Positions 43,512-51,860 of a stretch of DNA of 53,947 nucleotides are shown here, piece by piece. Made by a program: the position numbers and the translations under genes. Source of the DNA: Akkermansiaceae bacterium (GTDB lineage Bacteria > Verrucomicrobiota > Verrucomicrobiia > Verrucomicrobiales > Akkermansiaceae); the NCBI GenBank assembly GCA_905182475.1, contig CAJJBR010000096.1:1-53947 (forward strand), read 5' to 3'. Every line of letters starts with the position of its first letter. The stretch's first letter is position 1. The notes below the pieces were generated by a model. The model ran no database searches. It was not told the origin of the DNA and saw nothing but the letters and a program-made list of their open reading frames with translations.

Positions 43512-44909
43512 CTATTCGCCGGAGAGGGCGGCATCGTCCTTGATGCCGATCTCGAATGAATTGATGTATTCGATCGGCTTGTGACCGTCGTATGCGTTGC
43601 CGTCGATGAAATCGGCGGTGGTGACCTTGTAGCTGTCATCCGTTTTCGGCAGCTCGTCTTCGGTCATGTAGCCTTCGGAAATGAGGGATGCAGCAGCTTT
43701 CCGATATACCTCGGGGAGGTAGATCTTCTTGACGGTCTCGGCATACCAAGAAGCCGGCTTGGCCTCGGTGATCTGACCCCAGCGGCGCATCTGGGTCAGG
43801 AACCAGACGCCATCGGAATACCAAGGGTATGAGCAATCGTGTTTGAAGAAGACATTGAAGTCAGGCATGTCCAGGACGTCGGTCTTCTGGAAAACGAAGG
43901 TTCCGGTCATCGAGTTTTTGATCACTTCGAAATCCGCCCCGACGTAGTTCGGCTGGGAAAGGATGCGGCAGGCTTCCTCACGGTTCACAAGCTTGCCCGC
44001 AGCATCGGTTTCATCGAGCCACTTTCCGGAACGGATGAGAGCCTTGGTGACGGCGATGATCGTGTTCGGATTCTCATCGGCCCATTTCCTGGTGACGCCG
44101 AAGACCTTCTCCGGACTATTTTTCCAGATCTCGTAGTTGGTGACGACGGGGACGCCGATTCCCTTGGTGACAGCCTGCTGATTCCACGGTTCGCCGACGC
44201 AGTAGCCCGAGATAGTGCCTGCCTCGAGGGTGGCGGGCATCTGCGGCGGTGGGGTCACGGAGAGCTCCACTTCCGCATCGGTGCGACCGGCCACGTCAGT
44301 TTTCGAGTAGAAGCCTGGATGGATGCCGGAGGCTGCGAGCCAGTAGCGGATCTCGTAGTTGTGGGTGGAGACGGGGAAAACCATGCCCATCTGGAGCTTT
44401 TCCCCGTCCGCGAGGAGATCCTCAGCGATCGGCTTCAGCGCCGCTGCGGAGATCGGATGCGGCGGGGTGTCGGAATCCAGATCGGGCTCGTTCTGCTGCA
44501 TCTGTTCCCAGATCGAGTTGGAAACGGTGATGGCGTTGCCGTTGAGATCGAGTGTGTAGGGTGTGACGATGTGCGCCTCTGTGCCGATGCCGATTGTGGC
44601 GGCGATCGGTTGTCCAGAAAGCATGTGCGCGCCGTCGAGATTGCCGGTGATGACGTTGTCGAGAAGGACTTTCCAGTTCGATTGGGCGATGACTTCGACT
44701 TGGAGCCCTTCATCCTCGAAAAAGCCCTTTTCCTTGGCGATCACAAGAGGGGCGCAGTCAGTGAGCTTGATGAAGCCGAGTTTCAGGGAGTCCTTTTCAA
44801 CGGCGAGCTTTTCGGCATGTGCCGAACCTGCGGCCAGCCACAGCAGGGCGGGGGCGGTGAAGATCGCCGAGAGAAGGCTCAGGCGGGAATGGTTGGATTG
44901 AGATTTCAT
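43512..44909 (-). CDS. nrtA: Nitrate-type ABC transporter substrate-binding protein (NrtA-like)
   Basis: A 465-residue periplasmic binding protein. The signal peptide ([17 protein letters not shown]) is cleaved near AHA. Motifs include [59 protein letters not shown], the NrtA/CmpA-like [16 protein letters not shown], and [20 protein letters not shown]. The frame extends 71 codons upstream without family similarity, so the ATG at 44909 is used. The [11 protein letters not shown] stretch supports nitrate/nitrite over bicarbonate, but the residues are not decisive. It is probably the first ABC gene and is preceded by a porin gene. Confidence 0.85.
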   Translation of the reverse strand: MKSQSNHSRLSLLSAIFTAPALLWLAAGSAHAEKLAVEKDSLKLGFIKLTDCAPLVIAKEKGFFEDEGLQVEVIAQSNWKVLLDNVITGNLDGAHMLSGQPIAATIGIGTEAHIVTPYTLDLNGNAITVSNSIWEQMQQNEPDLDSDTPPHPISAAALKPIAEDLLADGEKLQMGMVFPVSTHNYEIRYWLAASGIHPGFYSKTDVAGRTDAEVELSVTPPPQMPATLEAGTISGYCVGEPWNQQAVTKGIGVPVVTNYEIWKNSPEKVFGVTRKWADENPNTIIAVTKALIRSGKWLDETDAAGKLVNREEACRILSQPNYVGADFEVIKNSMTGTFVFQKTDVLDMPDFNVFFKHDCSYPWYSDGVWFLTQMRRWGQITEAKPASWYAETVKKIYLPEVYRKAAASLISEGYMTEDELPKTDDSYKVTTADFIDGNAYDGHKPIEYINSFEIGIKDDAALSGE

Positions 44910-45000
44910 GTTTTTCAGGTGGTTCGTGGTCGGTCTTTCGGTTGTTGCCATAGCTTGAGGGCTGCCAACACGCGGTTCGTGTCGACAATCCAACAACAGG

Positions 45001-46224
45001 CTAGAATTTGTAATCGAGTTGGATTGAGAAGCGGGTGGTGTCCGCCAGGACGGCTGCGCCGGCGAAGGGATCGCTACCGCCGTCGAAGTAGGCGAATTTC
45101 GCGAGGGCGGAGAAGTTCTCATCGAACTTTTTCACCAGGACGGAGTCGTATTCCCAACCGTATCCGGTGGAGATCTCGTTATCGCCGAATGCGTGGAGGA
45201 CATTTATCCATTTCATACCCCAGAAGATGGGCATTGAGTATGAGACATAGGTGTCGGTGAGGCCGTTGTGGCCGCCTCCGGCACGACCGCCGATGAATGC
45301 ATCTGCGAAACCGTTGAAGGCGTGGAGCGTGGCAAGCGGTGTTTTGAAACCTGCGCCGAGGCTCTCAATCCCAAAAGTCATGCTTTGATTTTCGAAAAGC
45401 GATTTTGTCGCCGTTGCGTGGAAGTAGAGTGCTTCGCTGATTCCGGCGGCACCTGCATCGTCCTGCCATGCGACTTCGCCATAGAGGTCGAGCCCATGGA
45501 GTTTTCCGGAGGCGCTGACCCCGAAGGTGCTGTTGTCCCATGCCGGAAGGGTGGCAAATTTCATGATATAAGCGTAGCCACCGAGCTTGAGCCCTTCGAT
45601 TCCCGTGTAGGATAGGTTCAGCGCGTGGACTTCCGAGTTCAGGGATCCGGCATTACCGCTCGCATCGGAGCCGAAGATCCGGTTCACTCGGTCGATGTAT
45701 GCGTAGTTCAGGGTCAGTGAATCGATCCAGGTTCCGGAGAGCGCGATGGCATCGTAGGTCTGCTCGTTCTGGCGCCAACCGACGTTGCCGATGAAGGCCG
45801 AGTTGTCGTAGATGATGCGCTGGCGGCCGAACTTGGCGACCATGTCGTAGCCGGAATACTGGAGAAAGGCTTGGTTTAGTTCGTTCGTCTCCGGATCGGC
45901 GATGACAGACTGGGTTGGATCGAAGGGAGTGGCGCCTGCCGCTCCGCCGTGGTAGTCATCGCCGATAGCCTGGGAGAATTCGCCTTCGACGAGTGCACTG
46001 AACCCATACCAAGACATCGTCTGGAGGCCGAAGCGCTCTCGGATCGTAAATGCATTCGAATCGTCGGCGCCGACGATATCGGCGTACTCGTAGCGGGCAC
46101 GGATATCGATCAGTAGTTTGATCCACTGCGCCGTGGCAGGAGGTGGAATGATGGGGGCGCTCTCCGGGGTGCCCGCATGCAGTGCAGAGACGGTGGCCAG
46201 TAGTATGATAGCTTTCTTTGTCAT
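45001..46224 (-). CDS. Outer-membrane porin, alginate-export-like
   Basis: A 407-residue beta-barrel protein. The signal peptide is [18 protein letters not shown] with cleavage near ALHAG. The mature protein alternates polar and hydrophobic residues and ends in the outer-membrane signal DYKF (terminal aromatic). Sequence features such as [43 protein letters not shown] and [18 protein letters not shown] match the alginate-export/OprE-type barrel. It is co-directional with the nitrate ABC genes and 91 bases upstream of nrtA, so it may be the outer-membrane channel for the same anion; this is inference. Confidence 0.8.
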   Translation of the reverse strand: MTKKAIILLATVSALHAGTPESAPIIPPPATAQWIKLLIDIRARYEYADIVGADDSNAFTIRERFGLQTMSWYGFSALVEGEFSQAIGDDYHGGAAGATPFDPTQSVIADPETNELNQAFLQYSGYDMVAKFGRQRIIYDNSAFIGNVGWRQNEQTYDAIALSGTWIDSLTLNYAYIDRVNRIFGSDASGNAGSLNSEVHALNLSYTGIEGLKLGGYAYIMKFATLPAWDNSTFGVSASGKLHGLDLYGEVAWQDDAGAAGISEALYFHATATKSLFENQSMTFGIESLGAGFKTPLATLHAFNGFADAFIGGRAGGGHNGLTDTYVSYSMPIFWGMKWINVLHAFGDNEISTGYGWEYDSVLVKKFDENFSALAKFAYFDGGSDPFAGAAVLADTTRFSIQLDYKF

Positions 46225-46390
46225 TTTTTGTGTTGGTTGCGGAATGAATTTTCCAAAACTGAATTAGCTTACTGCGAGCCAGTTACTTGAAAACTGAGAC
46301 AAATACGGGTGAGAGTTTTTCCGCTCGGTGATGAATGCCGCTCATTTCGCCTGACAGACATAGCCCGTCAGGGCCGGAGAGTGGGGGCGA

Positions 46391-46428
46391 GCACCCTGGG
46401 ACACGCGGCGGCGCGTGTCCCAGGGTGC
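46391..46428. repeat. Perfect 17-bp inverted repeat
   Basis: GCACCCTGGGACACGCG (46391-46407) and its exact reverse complement (46412-46428) are separated by four bases. There is no T-tract, so it is not a typical terminator. It sits next to the REP-like element and may be part of an interspersed repeat or a regulatory hairpin. Confidence 0.8.
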
Positions 46429-46451
46429 GCATGGCGTGCGATGCGCCCCGC

Positions 46452-46475
46452 CATCAACCCCAAGCGGGGTTGTGG
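46452..46475. repeat. REP-like hairpin, second copy
   Basis: CATCAACCCCAAGCGGGGTTGTGG forms a short hairpin (AACCCC/GGGGTT) and matches CATCAACCCCAACGGGGTTG at 36950. It is followed by a G-rich stretch resembling the other copies. Confidence 0.6.
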
Positions 46476-46639
46476 ATGTGACGGCGGTTTGTTCCGGGGT
46501 AGGCTCCGTGTTGCTGCGCCAAGCCCGCCACCATCCTATTCGCTATTCGAAGCTTTACGGAGCATCGACAAAGAATCGCACCTAGTATTTCGAAAGCACG
46601 AGATTGATTCCGAGCTCCAAACACGTAACCCTACCCCTG

Positions 46640-46741
46640 ATGAAAGCCTTTCTCTTCTTGCTCCTCGGTCTCGTTACCAGCACCGCCGACTTTCGTCCCC
46701 ACTCTGAAGTGGCCTTCAGCTTGGGCTTTGCCGTTAATTGA
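46640..46741 (+). CDS. Possible short secreted peptide or gene stump
   Basis: A 33-codon ORF starting with a convincing signal-peptide-like segment, MKAFLFLLLGLVTSTADF, and ending SLGFAVN. No strong ribosome-binding site precedes it. It may be the 5' remnant of a secreted-protein gene cut by rearrangement, as in the 39903-40061 stub, rather than a real peptide. Confidence 0.25.
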   Translation: MKAFLFLLLGLVTSTADFRPHSEVAFSLGFAVN

Positions 46742-46791
46742 ATAGACGTTAATGAAGAGCGCCTTTTTCATGATCTACCAAACCTCCTGGT

Positions 46792-47796
46792 TTGTTTCTC
46801 TCGAAACTCAACTCCCGACCTGATTCATCTCCACCCCTTCCCCTACGAATCCTCGTGATATCGAATCTACCATCCATTCATTCGTCTCTCCGCTTGCGAT
46901 TCCCCAAATCCTTTCGTGGCTCCCAGCTTTCCCTTACTGTCCTTTTAGCAATCATCTTCTCATCACCAACCGGTTCTCTCAAGGCAGAGGAAACTGATTC
47001 CGAGAAAACCCTAACCATACTCACTTATAACATTTACGGAGCCCGATCCGGAGTCGATCGAATCGCCAAAGTGATCCAAACGGTAAAGCCGGATTTGGTG
47101 GCGCTGCAGGAAGTCGATCAGAATGCGGTTCGCACCAATCGACTGGATCAAACAAAAGAATTGGCGCGGCTTACGGGTTTAAATTATTATATTTACGAGG
47201 CCACAGGGACTTACCCAGAGATCAATCAAGATCCTTACAAAAATAACTATCCCGAACTGGCAGGGCCGGAAGGCCTGTATGCCCGAACGGTCGGGGAAGA
47301 TGGGTTTCGGGGAATCGCAGTACTGAGCCGCTACCCGATTGTGCGCCAAACGATCGTTCCTTTACCCGGCGGCTATCATCCCCGTGACTTGATTATCGCG
47401 ACGATCAAGTTTCCGATATCAGATGAGAAATCCCGCGAAATCACTTTTATTTCGACTCACCTGAGCGTCAATAGCCGAGAGGCACGTCTTCGCTCTGTTG
47501 AGTTGATTGGCAAAGCGGCTTCAACTGCCGGAACTCCTGTTCTCCTGGCAGGAGATATTAATGCGTCACCTAACTCTCAGACTTTAAAAGCTCTTTACAG
47601 TCAGGGTTGGCTAAACCCAGCCAGGGATAAGCCGATCCAAACGATTCCAGTGAAAATCAACTCGAAAAACGGACGCCAAATCGATTACGTATTTCAATTC
47701 AATTCCAAATGGGAAGCCACAAAACTGGGCACCGAGATTTCCGACCGTTCAGCGTCCGATCATTTGCCTTATTTTGTCACATTCAAACTGGACTGA
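46792..47796 (+). CDS. Secreted endonuclease/exonuclease/phosphatase-family protein
   Basis: A 334-residue protein at the full open frame, whose start is uncertain: the first codon is TTG and the leader to about residue 65 contains a signal-like segment (SLTVLLAIIFSSPTGSLKAE). The EEP domain has LTILTYNIYGARSG, VALQEVDQNA, RGIAVLSRYPI, ITFISTHLSVNSREARLRS, LAGDINASPNS, RQIDYVFQF and SDHLPYFVTF, giving the catalytic and metal-binding Asn, Glu, Asp and His set. The likely substrate is a phosphodiester such as a nucleic acid, phospholipid or inositol phosphate. Its end overlaps the converging AraC gene by 28 bases. Confidence 0.75.
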   Translation: MFLSKLNSRPDSSPPLPLRILVISNLPSIHSSLRLRFPKSFRGSQLSLTVLLAIIFSSPTGSLKAEETDSEKTLTILTYNIYGARSGVDRIAKVIQTVKPDLVALQEVDQNAVRTNRLDQTKELARLTGLNYYIYEATGTYPEINQDPYKNNYPELAGPEGLYARTVGEDGFRGIAVLSRYPIVRQTIVPLPGGYHPRDLIIATIKFPISDEKSREITFISTHLSVNSREARLRSVELIGKAASTAGTPVLLAGDINASPNSQTLKALYSQGWLNPARDKPIQTIPVKINSKNGRQIDYVFQFNSKWEATKLGTEISDRSASDHLPYFVTFKLD

Positions 47797-48875
47797 AGAG
47801 TAGCTTTATTTCCTCCCTCCTCATCTCCACGCGGCTCTCCAGTCGCGCACTCTTCAATCTGCTTTTCCGAGTGCGCCCGCAATGACCGGGGAGTGCACTT
47901 GAAGCGCTTTTTGAACTGGGTTGAAAAATATTGGCTGGATGAAAATCCGCAGTCGAAAGCGACTTCGGTGATCGTCGCCTTGGGGTCTTGCTCCAGAATT
48001 TCCCTCGCCGAATCAAGTCGGCATTCGTTCAGGTAGGCCATGGGAGACCGATTGGTGATCTGCTTGCAGTAGTGTATGAACCTAGTCACCCCGAGTCCGC
48101 ATTCCCTGGCGAGGTCCTCCAGCGTCCATGGTTGGCTGGCGTTCTCCTTGAGATACGCGAGGAAGATTTCCACGCTCCTCCGGCTACTCGTGAGGTGCTC
48201 ACGTAGTTCGATCTTCTGGGAGGATAGCTCCTCCAGAATCGTCAACAGGAGGTCATTCACAACAATGGCCAATCTTGAGTATAGATTGGTTGACCTCTCT
48301 GCAGCCAAGGTTTCCGGCAACTTTGCAAACAAGGCCCGAACATTCTTGGTCGTCGGAAGCATGATGTATTCCGTCTGCCGAATGATCTTGGTCAACTCTT
48401 GGAGGTCGGCCCGATCCAAGATGATCCAGTCCGGCCAGACCCATTCCTGATTTGGATAGCGCACCCCGAGGTCGATGATGAGCCAGTGAAGGCGACCAAT
48501 ACCGATGTTGGGGCGGCCCAATTTGTGCTGTTGCCAGGGCCGAGTGATGACCAAATCATCAGGCTTCATCACGAGTTCCTGACTTCCAATTTTCATCAGC
48601 ATCGTGCCCGTCTCGAGAAAGGTAAACTCGATCCCCTCATTTCGGTGCCAGTCCAAGCCCCAGTCCTGGACTTGTTTGGCGTCCCAACATCCAATGCTGT
48701 TCAAGCCCGTCAGCACTCCATCGGGAATGGCTCTCCCTGGGTATTCGCCCCTTCCACAGGCGTATAAATCGATATTCCCACGATTCTGGGCATCGACCAG
48801 GGACTTGCAATTGTCCGCCCCGTAGAGTGCCTCCCCGGTGAGGTAGGTCGCAGGGGAGACGGTTTTGGCAGGCAC
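47769..48875 (-). CDS. AraC-family transcriptional regulator
   Basis: A 368-residue regulator. Its N-terminal part (about residues 60-170) resembles a cupin-type sugar-sensing domain (WHRNEGIEFTFLETGTMLMK, ITRPWQQHKLG). The C-terminal part holds two helix-turn-helix motifs: PWTLEDLARECGLGVTRFIH and ATITEVAFDCGFSSSQYFS, then QFKKRFKCTPRSLR. The start is a GTG at 48875. It diverges from the isomerase gene with 84 bases between starts, so it probably controls the operon at 48960-53341 and senses a sugar. The last 25 residues are polar and may be disordered. Confidence 0.85.
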   Translation of the reverse strand: MPAKTVSPATYLTGEALYGADNCKSLVDAQNRGNIDLYACGRGEYPGRAIPDGVLTGLNSIGCWDAKQVQDWGLDWHRNEGIEFTFLETGTMLMKIGSQELVMKPDDLVITRPWQQHKLGRPNIGIGRLHWLIIDLGVRYPNQEWVWPDWIILDRADLQELTKIIRQTEYIMLPTTKNVRALFAKLPETLAAERSTNLYSRLAIVVNDLLLTILEELSSQKIELREHLTSSRRSVEIFLAYLKENASQPWTLEDLARECGLGVTRFIHYCKQITNRSPMAYLNECRLDSAREILEQDPKATITEVAFDCGFSSSQYFSTQFKKRFKCTPRSLRAHSEKQIEECATGEPRGDEEGGNKATLQSSLNVTK

Positions 48876-48959
48876 TGAGTCACCATCTCAAGTTGTTCAA
48901 ATTTGCTCAATGAAGAAATTTGGAAGTTTTTCTCACCTCGCCGTGCTAGGCTGGAGGTC
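48876..48959. promoter_or_regulatory. Likely promoter/operator for the AraC-linked operon
   Basis: The 84-base divergent space between araC-type and isomerase starts should contain both promoters. TTGTTCAAATTTGCTCAATGAAG near 48893-48915 contains repeated TTGNTCAA-like pieces that could be half-sites; this is unverified. Confidence 0.35.
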
Positions 48960-49802
48960 ATGAAAATTGGATGCTTTGCACTATTGGAGCCTTTCTCAGG
49001 CATGTCCCGTCAGTTTCAAGCGATTCGGGAGTTGGGCATCAAGTATGCCGACCTCACCGACAACCACGACGGGGCCACCCTTGGCGTGGAATACGGCTTC
49101 TCCGCGTCAGTCAGCCTGGACTCCCATCCCGCCAAGATCAAGGCGATGGCTGAGGATGCTGGTATCGAACTCACCTCATTCTGCGCTCATGCCAATCTCC
49201 TCGATCCCGTCAGCCCGGATGTCTACTCCACCCATCAGATCATCAAGGCCATCCGATCGGCCCGCGACCTTGGACTGAGCCAGGTCATCACCACGGAGGG
49301 CGATCCCAAAACTGAGTTCGGCCACAATCTCTCACCAGCGCAACGAATTTTTGCGATCACCGAGCGCTTGCACACACCCATCCAGTGGGCGAAGGAACTA
49401 GGCATCGAACTCCTCATCGAACCGCATGGCATCGTCACTGACAGTGTTGAAGAAATGGGCAAGCTCTTGGATACCCTCGGCCATGAAGAGACGGTTGGTA
49501 TCTGTCTTGATACGGGGAACAGCTGGCTCGGAGGTGCCGAGCCGCTGGACTACATCAAGACATTCGGATCGCGTATCCGACATATCCACTGGAAGGACAT
49601 GGGCGCAGAATGGGAAGAGAAGCGTGGGACTCTCTATGGTTGCGGGATGGGCAGCATTCCGCTTGGCGATGGAGTCGTCGGCATCGAGGAAATCGTGAAG
49701 GCTCTTGTCTCCATCGGATTTGACGGGGAGACCACTCTTGAAGTAGCAGGCTCGGACAATGTGAAAACCTCCTACCAACGTCTTCAAGGTTGGCTCGCCT
49801 AA
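48960..49802 (+). CDS. Sugar phosphate isomerase/epimerase
   Basis: A 280-residue TIM-barrel enzyme of the xylose-isomerase-like (AP endonuclease 2) family. Metal-binding and catalytic residues are suggested by KYADLTDNHDG, ELTSFCAHANLLD, VITTEGDPK, ELLIEPHG, GICLDTGNSWLGG and RIRHIHWKDMG. It is cytosolic (no signal peptide). The ATG at 48960 is used; the frame runs 19 codons further. It is the first gene of the operon and the next gene starts 25 bases after its stop. In related operons such enzymes process keto-sugars made by periplasmic dehydrogenases; this is inference here. Confidence 0.82.
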   Translation: MKIGCFALLEPFSGMSRQFQAIRELGIKYADLTDNHDGATLGVEYGFSASVSLDSHPAKIKAMAEDAGIELTSFCAHANLLDPVSPDVYSTHQIIKAIRSARDLGLSQVITTEGDPKTEFGHNLSPAQRIFAITERLHTPIQWAKELGIELLIEPHGIVTDSVEEMGKLLDTLGHEETVGICLDTGNSWLGGAEPLDYIKTFGSRIRHIHWKDMGAEWEEKRGTLYGCGMGSIPLGDGVVGIEEIVKALVSIGFDGETTLEVAGSDNVKTSYQRLQGWLA

Positions 49803-49826
49803 GTATTCGGGCGGCACCATTACAAG

Positions 49827-51860
49827 ATGATCACGATGAACAAGTCCTTTAGAATCGGCGCCCTCATTTCTGCCTTGGGGGGCATTATCGGCGCACCTCT
49901 TGCGCAGGCCGTGGAACTGAGTTGGGCCAAAGATGCCGACTCCGTGGCGCTGCAAGCGGATGGCAAAACCGTGTGGAGGCACGTTCATTCCTCTTCGGAG
50001 AGCAAGCCCTACTTTCACCCACTCAGCACGATCAAGGGTTCAGTCCTGACCGATCTCCGTCCGAAAGATCACCCCTGGCATCGAGCCTGCTGGTTTTCCT
50101 GGAAATTTATCAACGGGGTCAACTACTGGGAGGAAAATCGTGAAACCGGTAAGTCAAATGGCCAAACCGAGATTAAATCGGTGGAGGTCTTCACCCATGA
50201 TGACTTCTCCGGAGACCTCGTGATGCAGATTGGCTATCACGAACCTGGGAAGCCTGACCTTCTGGTGGAAGAGCGTGTCCTGTCGATTTCATGCCCGGAC
50301 AAAAATGGGAATTATACGATCGACTGGAGATCCAAGTTCCAGGCTCAGGCAGACATCACGCTGGATCGCACCCCTTTGGCAACTGAGAAGAATGGCAGGG
50401 ACTATGGTGGATACGCAGGCCTCTCGCTTCGGCTCGCCCACCCCTTCAGAAAAACCTGGGTCTTCTCCGATAGCGAAGGCCGCACGGGGGAATTTCACGG
50501 CAAGCCGGCGACCTGGGTTCGGTCGGCCGGAAAGACAGAATTGGGAGAGAATGCCTCGGTAAGCATTTTCAACTCGCCATCAAACGGAGCGAAAGCAGCC
50601 GAAAAATACTATATTGCGAGGGGCATGCCCTACTTCAGTCCCGCCGTCCTCTTTGATCACGCCAAGGAGATGAAAAAGGGAGATGAATACGTCCTGAACT
50701 ATCGTATTCTTGTCGAGAGCAAGGCTTCCGACGGTGCCAGCCAAAAGGAACGGGCTCTCAGCTATGGCGACTCGGTGGATCTTGTCGCGGCTGGTGAAAC
50801 ACTCGTGCACCAGAACAGCTGCCTTGAGTGCCACTCGATTTCCAAACAGAGTGAGATGGGGAAACTTGGCTCCAATTGGTATGGGCTCATCGGACGAAAA
50901 CCCCACACCCGGGAGGTTCAAGTGCAGCCGAACGCAGACGGCCCCTTCGAGAATCGAAAAATTCTGATCGATGACCAATACGTCAAGCAGGCGATCCTCA
51001 CCCCCAACCTTCACCTCGCCCTCTACCGCGACGGCAAGATGAAAGGCCAACCCTACCCAGCTGGAATGCCGCCGTATCCCACCCTGGGAAACCAGCAAAT
51101 CGAGGCGATCACAGCCTATCTAAAAACCCTCAACCCACCTTCCGAGAGTGGGCCGAGGCAACTTTTCCAACTCAAGGATGCATCGTTCAAGGAGAGTGCT
51201 CCCAGCGGCGAAATCATTGTTGGTAGCCACGCCCGAGTCCTGCGAGTCGCCATCGCAAACACCTCATCGAGAGCGATCTCCGTTGGCCTCCCCGGGGGAC
51301 GCAACTACCTCTTCGATCCCTCGACATTTTCCGTCCCAAAAATCTGGATCGGCAGATTTCTCGATGTCACCACGGAGCGAACAGCACGCGGAATGGGAGA
51401 CAACGAGATTCTGGGCGAGATCGTCGATCTCGAGGGCTACCTGCTGCCGCTCAGTAGCGCAGGCCCAATTGATCAGGGGTTTAAGGACTACATGAACACC
51501 GCCGCCAACCAACAAGAGATGCTCCAAAAGGAATTGAAGGATAAGCAACTCTTTCGGGACAAGAAGGCCTCTGGGAACCCTCAATTTAAAGGATACCAAT
51601 TGAAGAAAGGAGCCGCGCCCGTCTTCTTTTTCACGATCGAAGGCGTGCAGTATCGACAGCAGTTGACCTTCAGCGATTCAAACACCTTGGTCTTCCAATT
51701 TGAAACTGAGGGCGCCTCCAAACCTGTTCGCTTCCAACTCAAGGAAGAGGTCCTCGAGAAGGTCGACCTCAGCGCGGGCAAACTCGACAAGGGCGTCATC
51801 AGCATCCCAACAGAAGAAAGCGCCGCCTTCGTCATCACCCTCCACTTGAAGCAATCATGA
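49827..51860 (+). CDS. Secreted PmoA-like (DUF6807) protein fused to a cytochrome c domain
   Basis: A 677-residue exported protein. The signal peptide (ALISALGGIIGAPLAQAV) precedes a PmoA-like beta domain (about residues 30-310), with HPLSTIKGSVLTDLRPKDHP, HPWHRACWFSWKF and GGYAGLSLRLAHPF. From about residue 315 a cytochrome c domain begins; the heme motif is CLECH at residues 332-336 and a possible axial Met is in YPAGMPPYPTLG (about 414). The last 240 residues, from SGEIIVGSHARVLRVAI to the end, are a further beta-rich region like the C-termini seen with PVC c-type cytochromes. It overlaps the propeller gene as ATGA (51857-51860). This domain order suggests sugar binding coupled to electron transfer in the periplasm. 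Confidence 0.78.
   Translation: MITMNKSFRIGALISALGGIIGAPLAQAVELSWAKDADSVALQADGKTVWRHVHSSSESKPYFHPLSTIKGSVLTDLRPKDHPWHRACWFSWKFINGVNYWEENRETGKSNGQTEIKSVEVFTHDDFSGDLVMQIGYHEPGKPDLLVEERVLSISCPDKNGNYTIDWRSKFQAQADITLDRTPLATEKNGRDYGGYAGLSLRLAHPFRKTWVFSDSEGRTGEFHGKPATWVRSAGKTELGENASVSIFNSPSNGAKAAEKYYIARGMPYFSPAVLFDHAKEMKKGDEYVLNYRILVESKASDGASQKERALSYGDSVDLVAAGETLVHQNSCLECHSISKQSEMGKLGSNWYGLIGRKPHTREVQVQPNADGPFENRKILIDDQYVKQAILTPNLHLALYRDGKMKGQPYPAGMPPYPTLGNQQIEAITAYLKTLNPPSESGPRQLFQLKDASFKESAPSGEIIVGSHARVLRVAIANTSSRAISVGLPGGRNYLFDPSTFSVPKIWIGRFLDVTTERTARGMGDNEILGEIVDLEGYLLPLSSAGPIDQGFKDYMNTAANQQEMLQKELKDKQLFRDKKASGNPQFKGYQLKKGAAPVFFFTIEGVQYRQQLTFSDSNTLVFQFETEGASKPVRFQLKEEVLEKVDLSAGKLDKGVISIPTEESAAFVITLHLKQS

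Larger units (their letters stand above)
46225..46791. other. Repeat-rich intergenic region
   Basis: Contains the large palindrome at 46391-46428, the REP-like hairpin at 46452-46475, and a 33-codon ORF (46640-46741). It must also hold the porin promoter (minus strand). No other gene is seen. Confidence 0.5.

Noticed and set aside
43839..45260. A 473-residue plus-strand frame antisense to nrtA and the porin
   Set aside because: It crosses two clear opposite-strand genes and the text is rich in Asp, Gly and Arg as expected for an antisense shadow.
40030..46224. Complete nitrate assimilation locus
   Set aside because: Only transporter and porin genes are present; no nitrate or nitrite reductase is seen, so assimilation cannot be claimed from this window.
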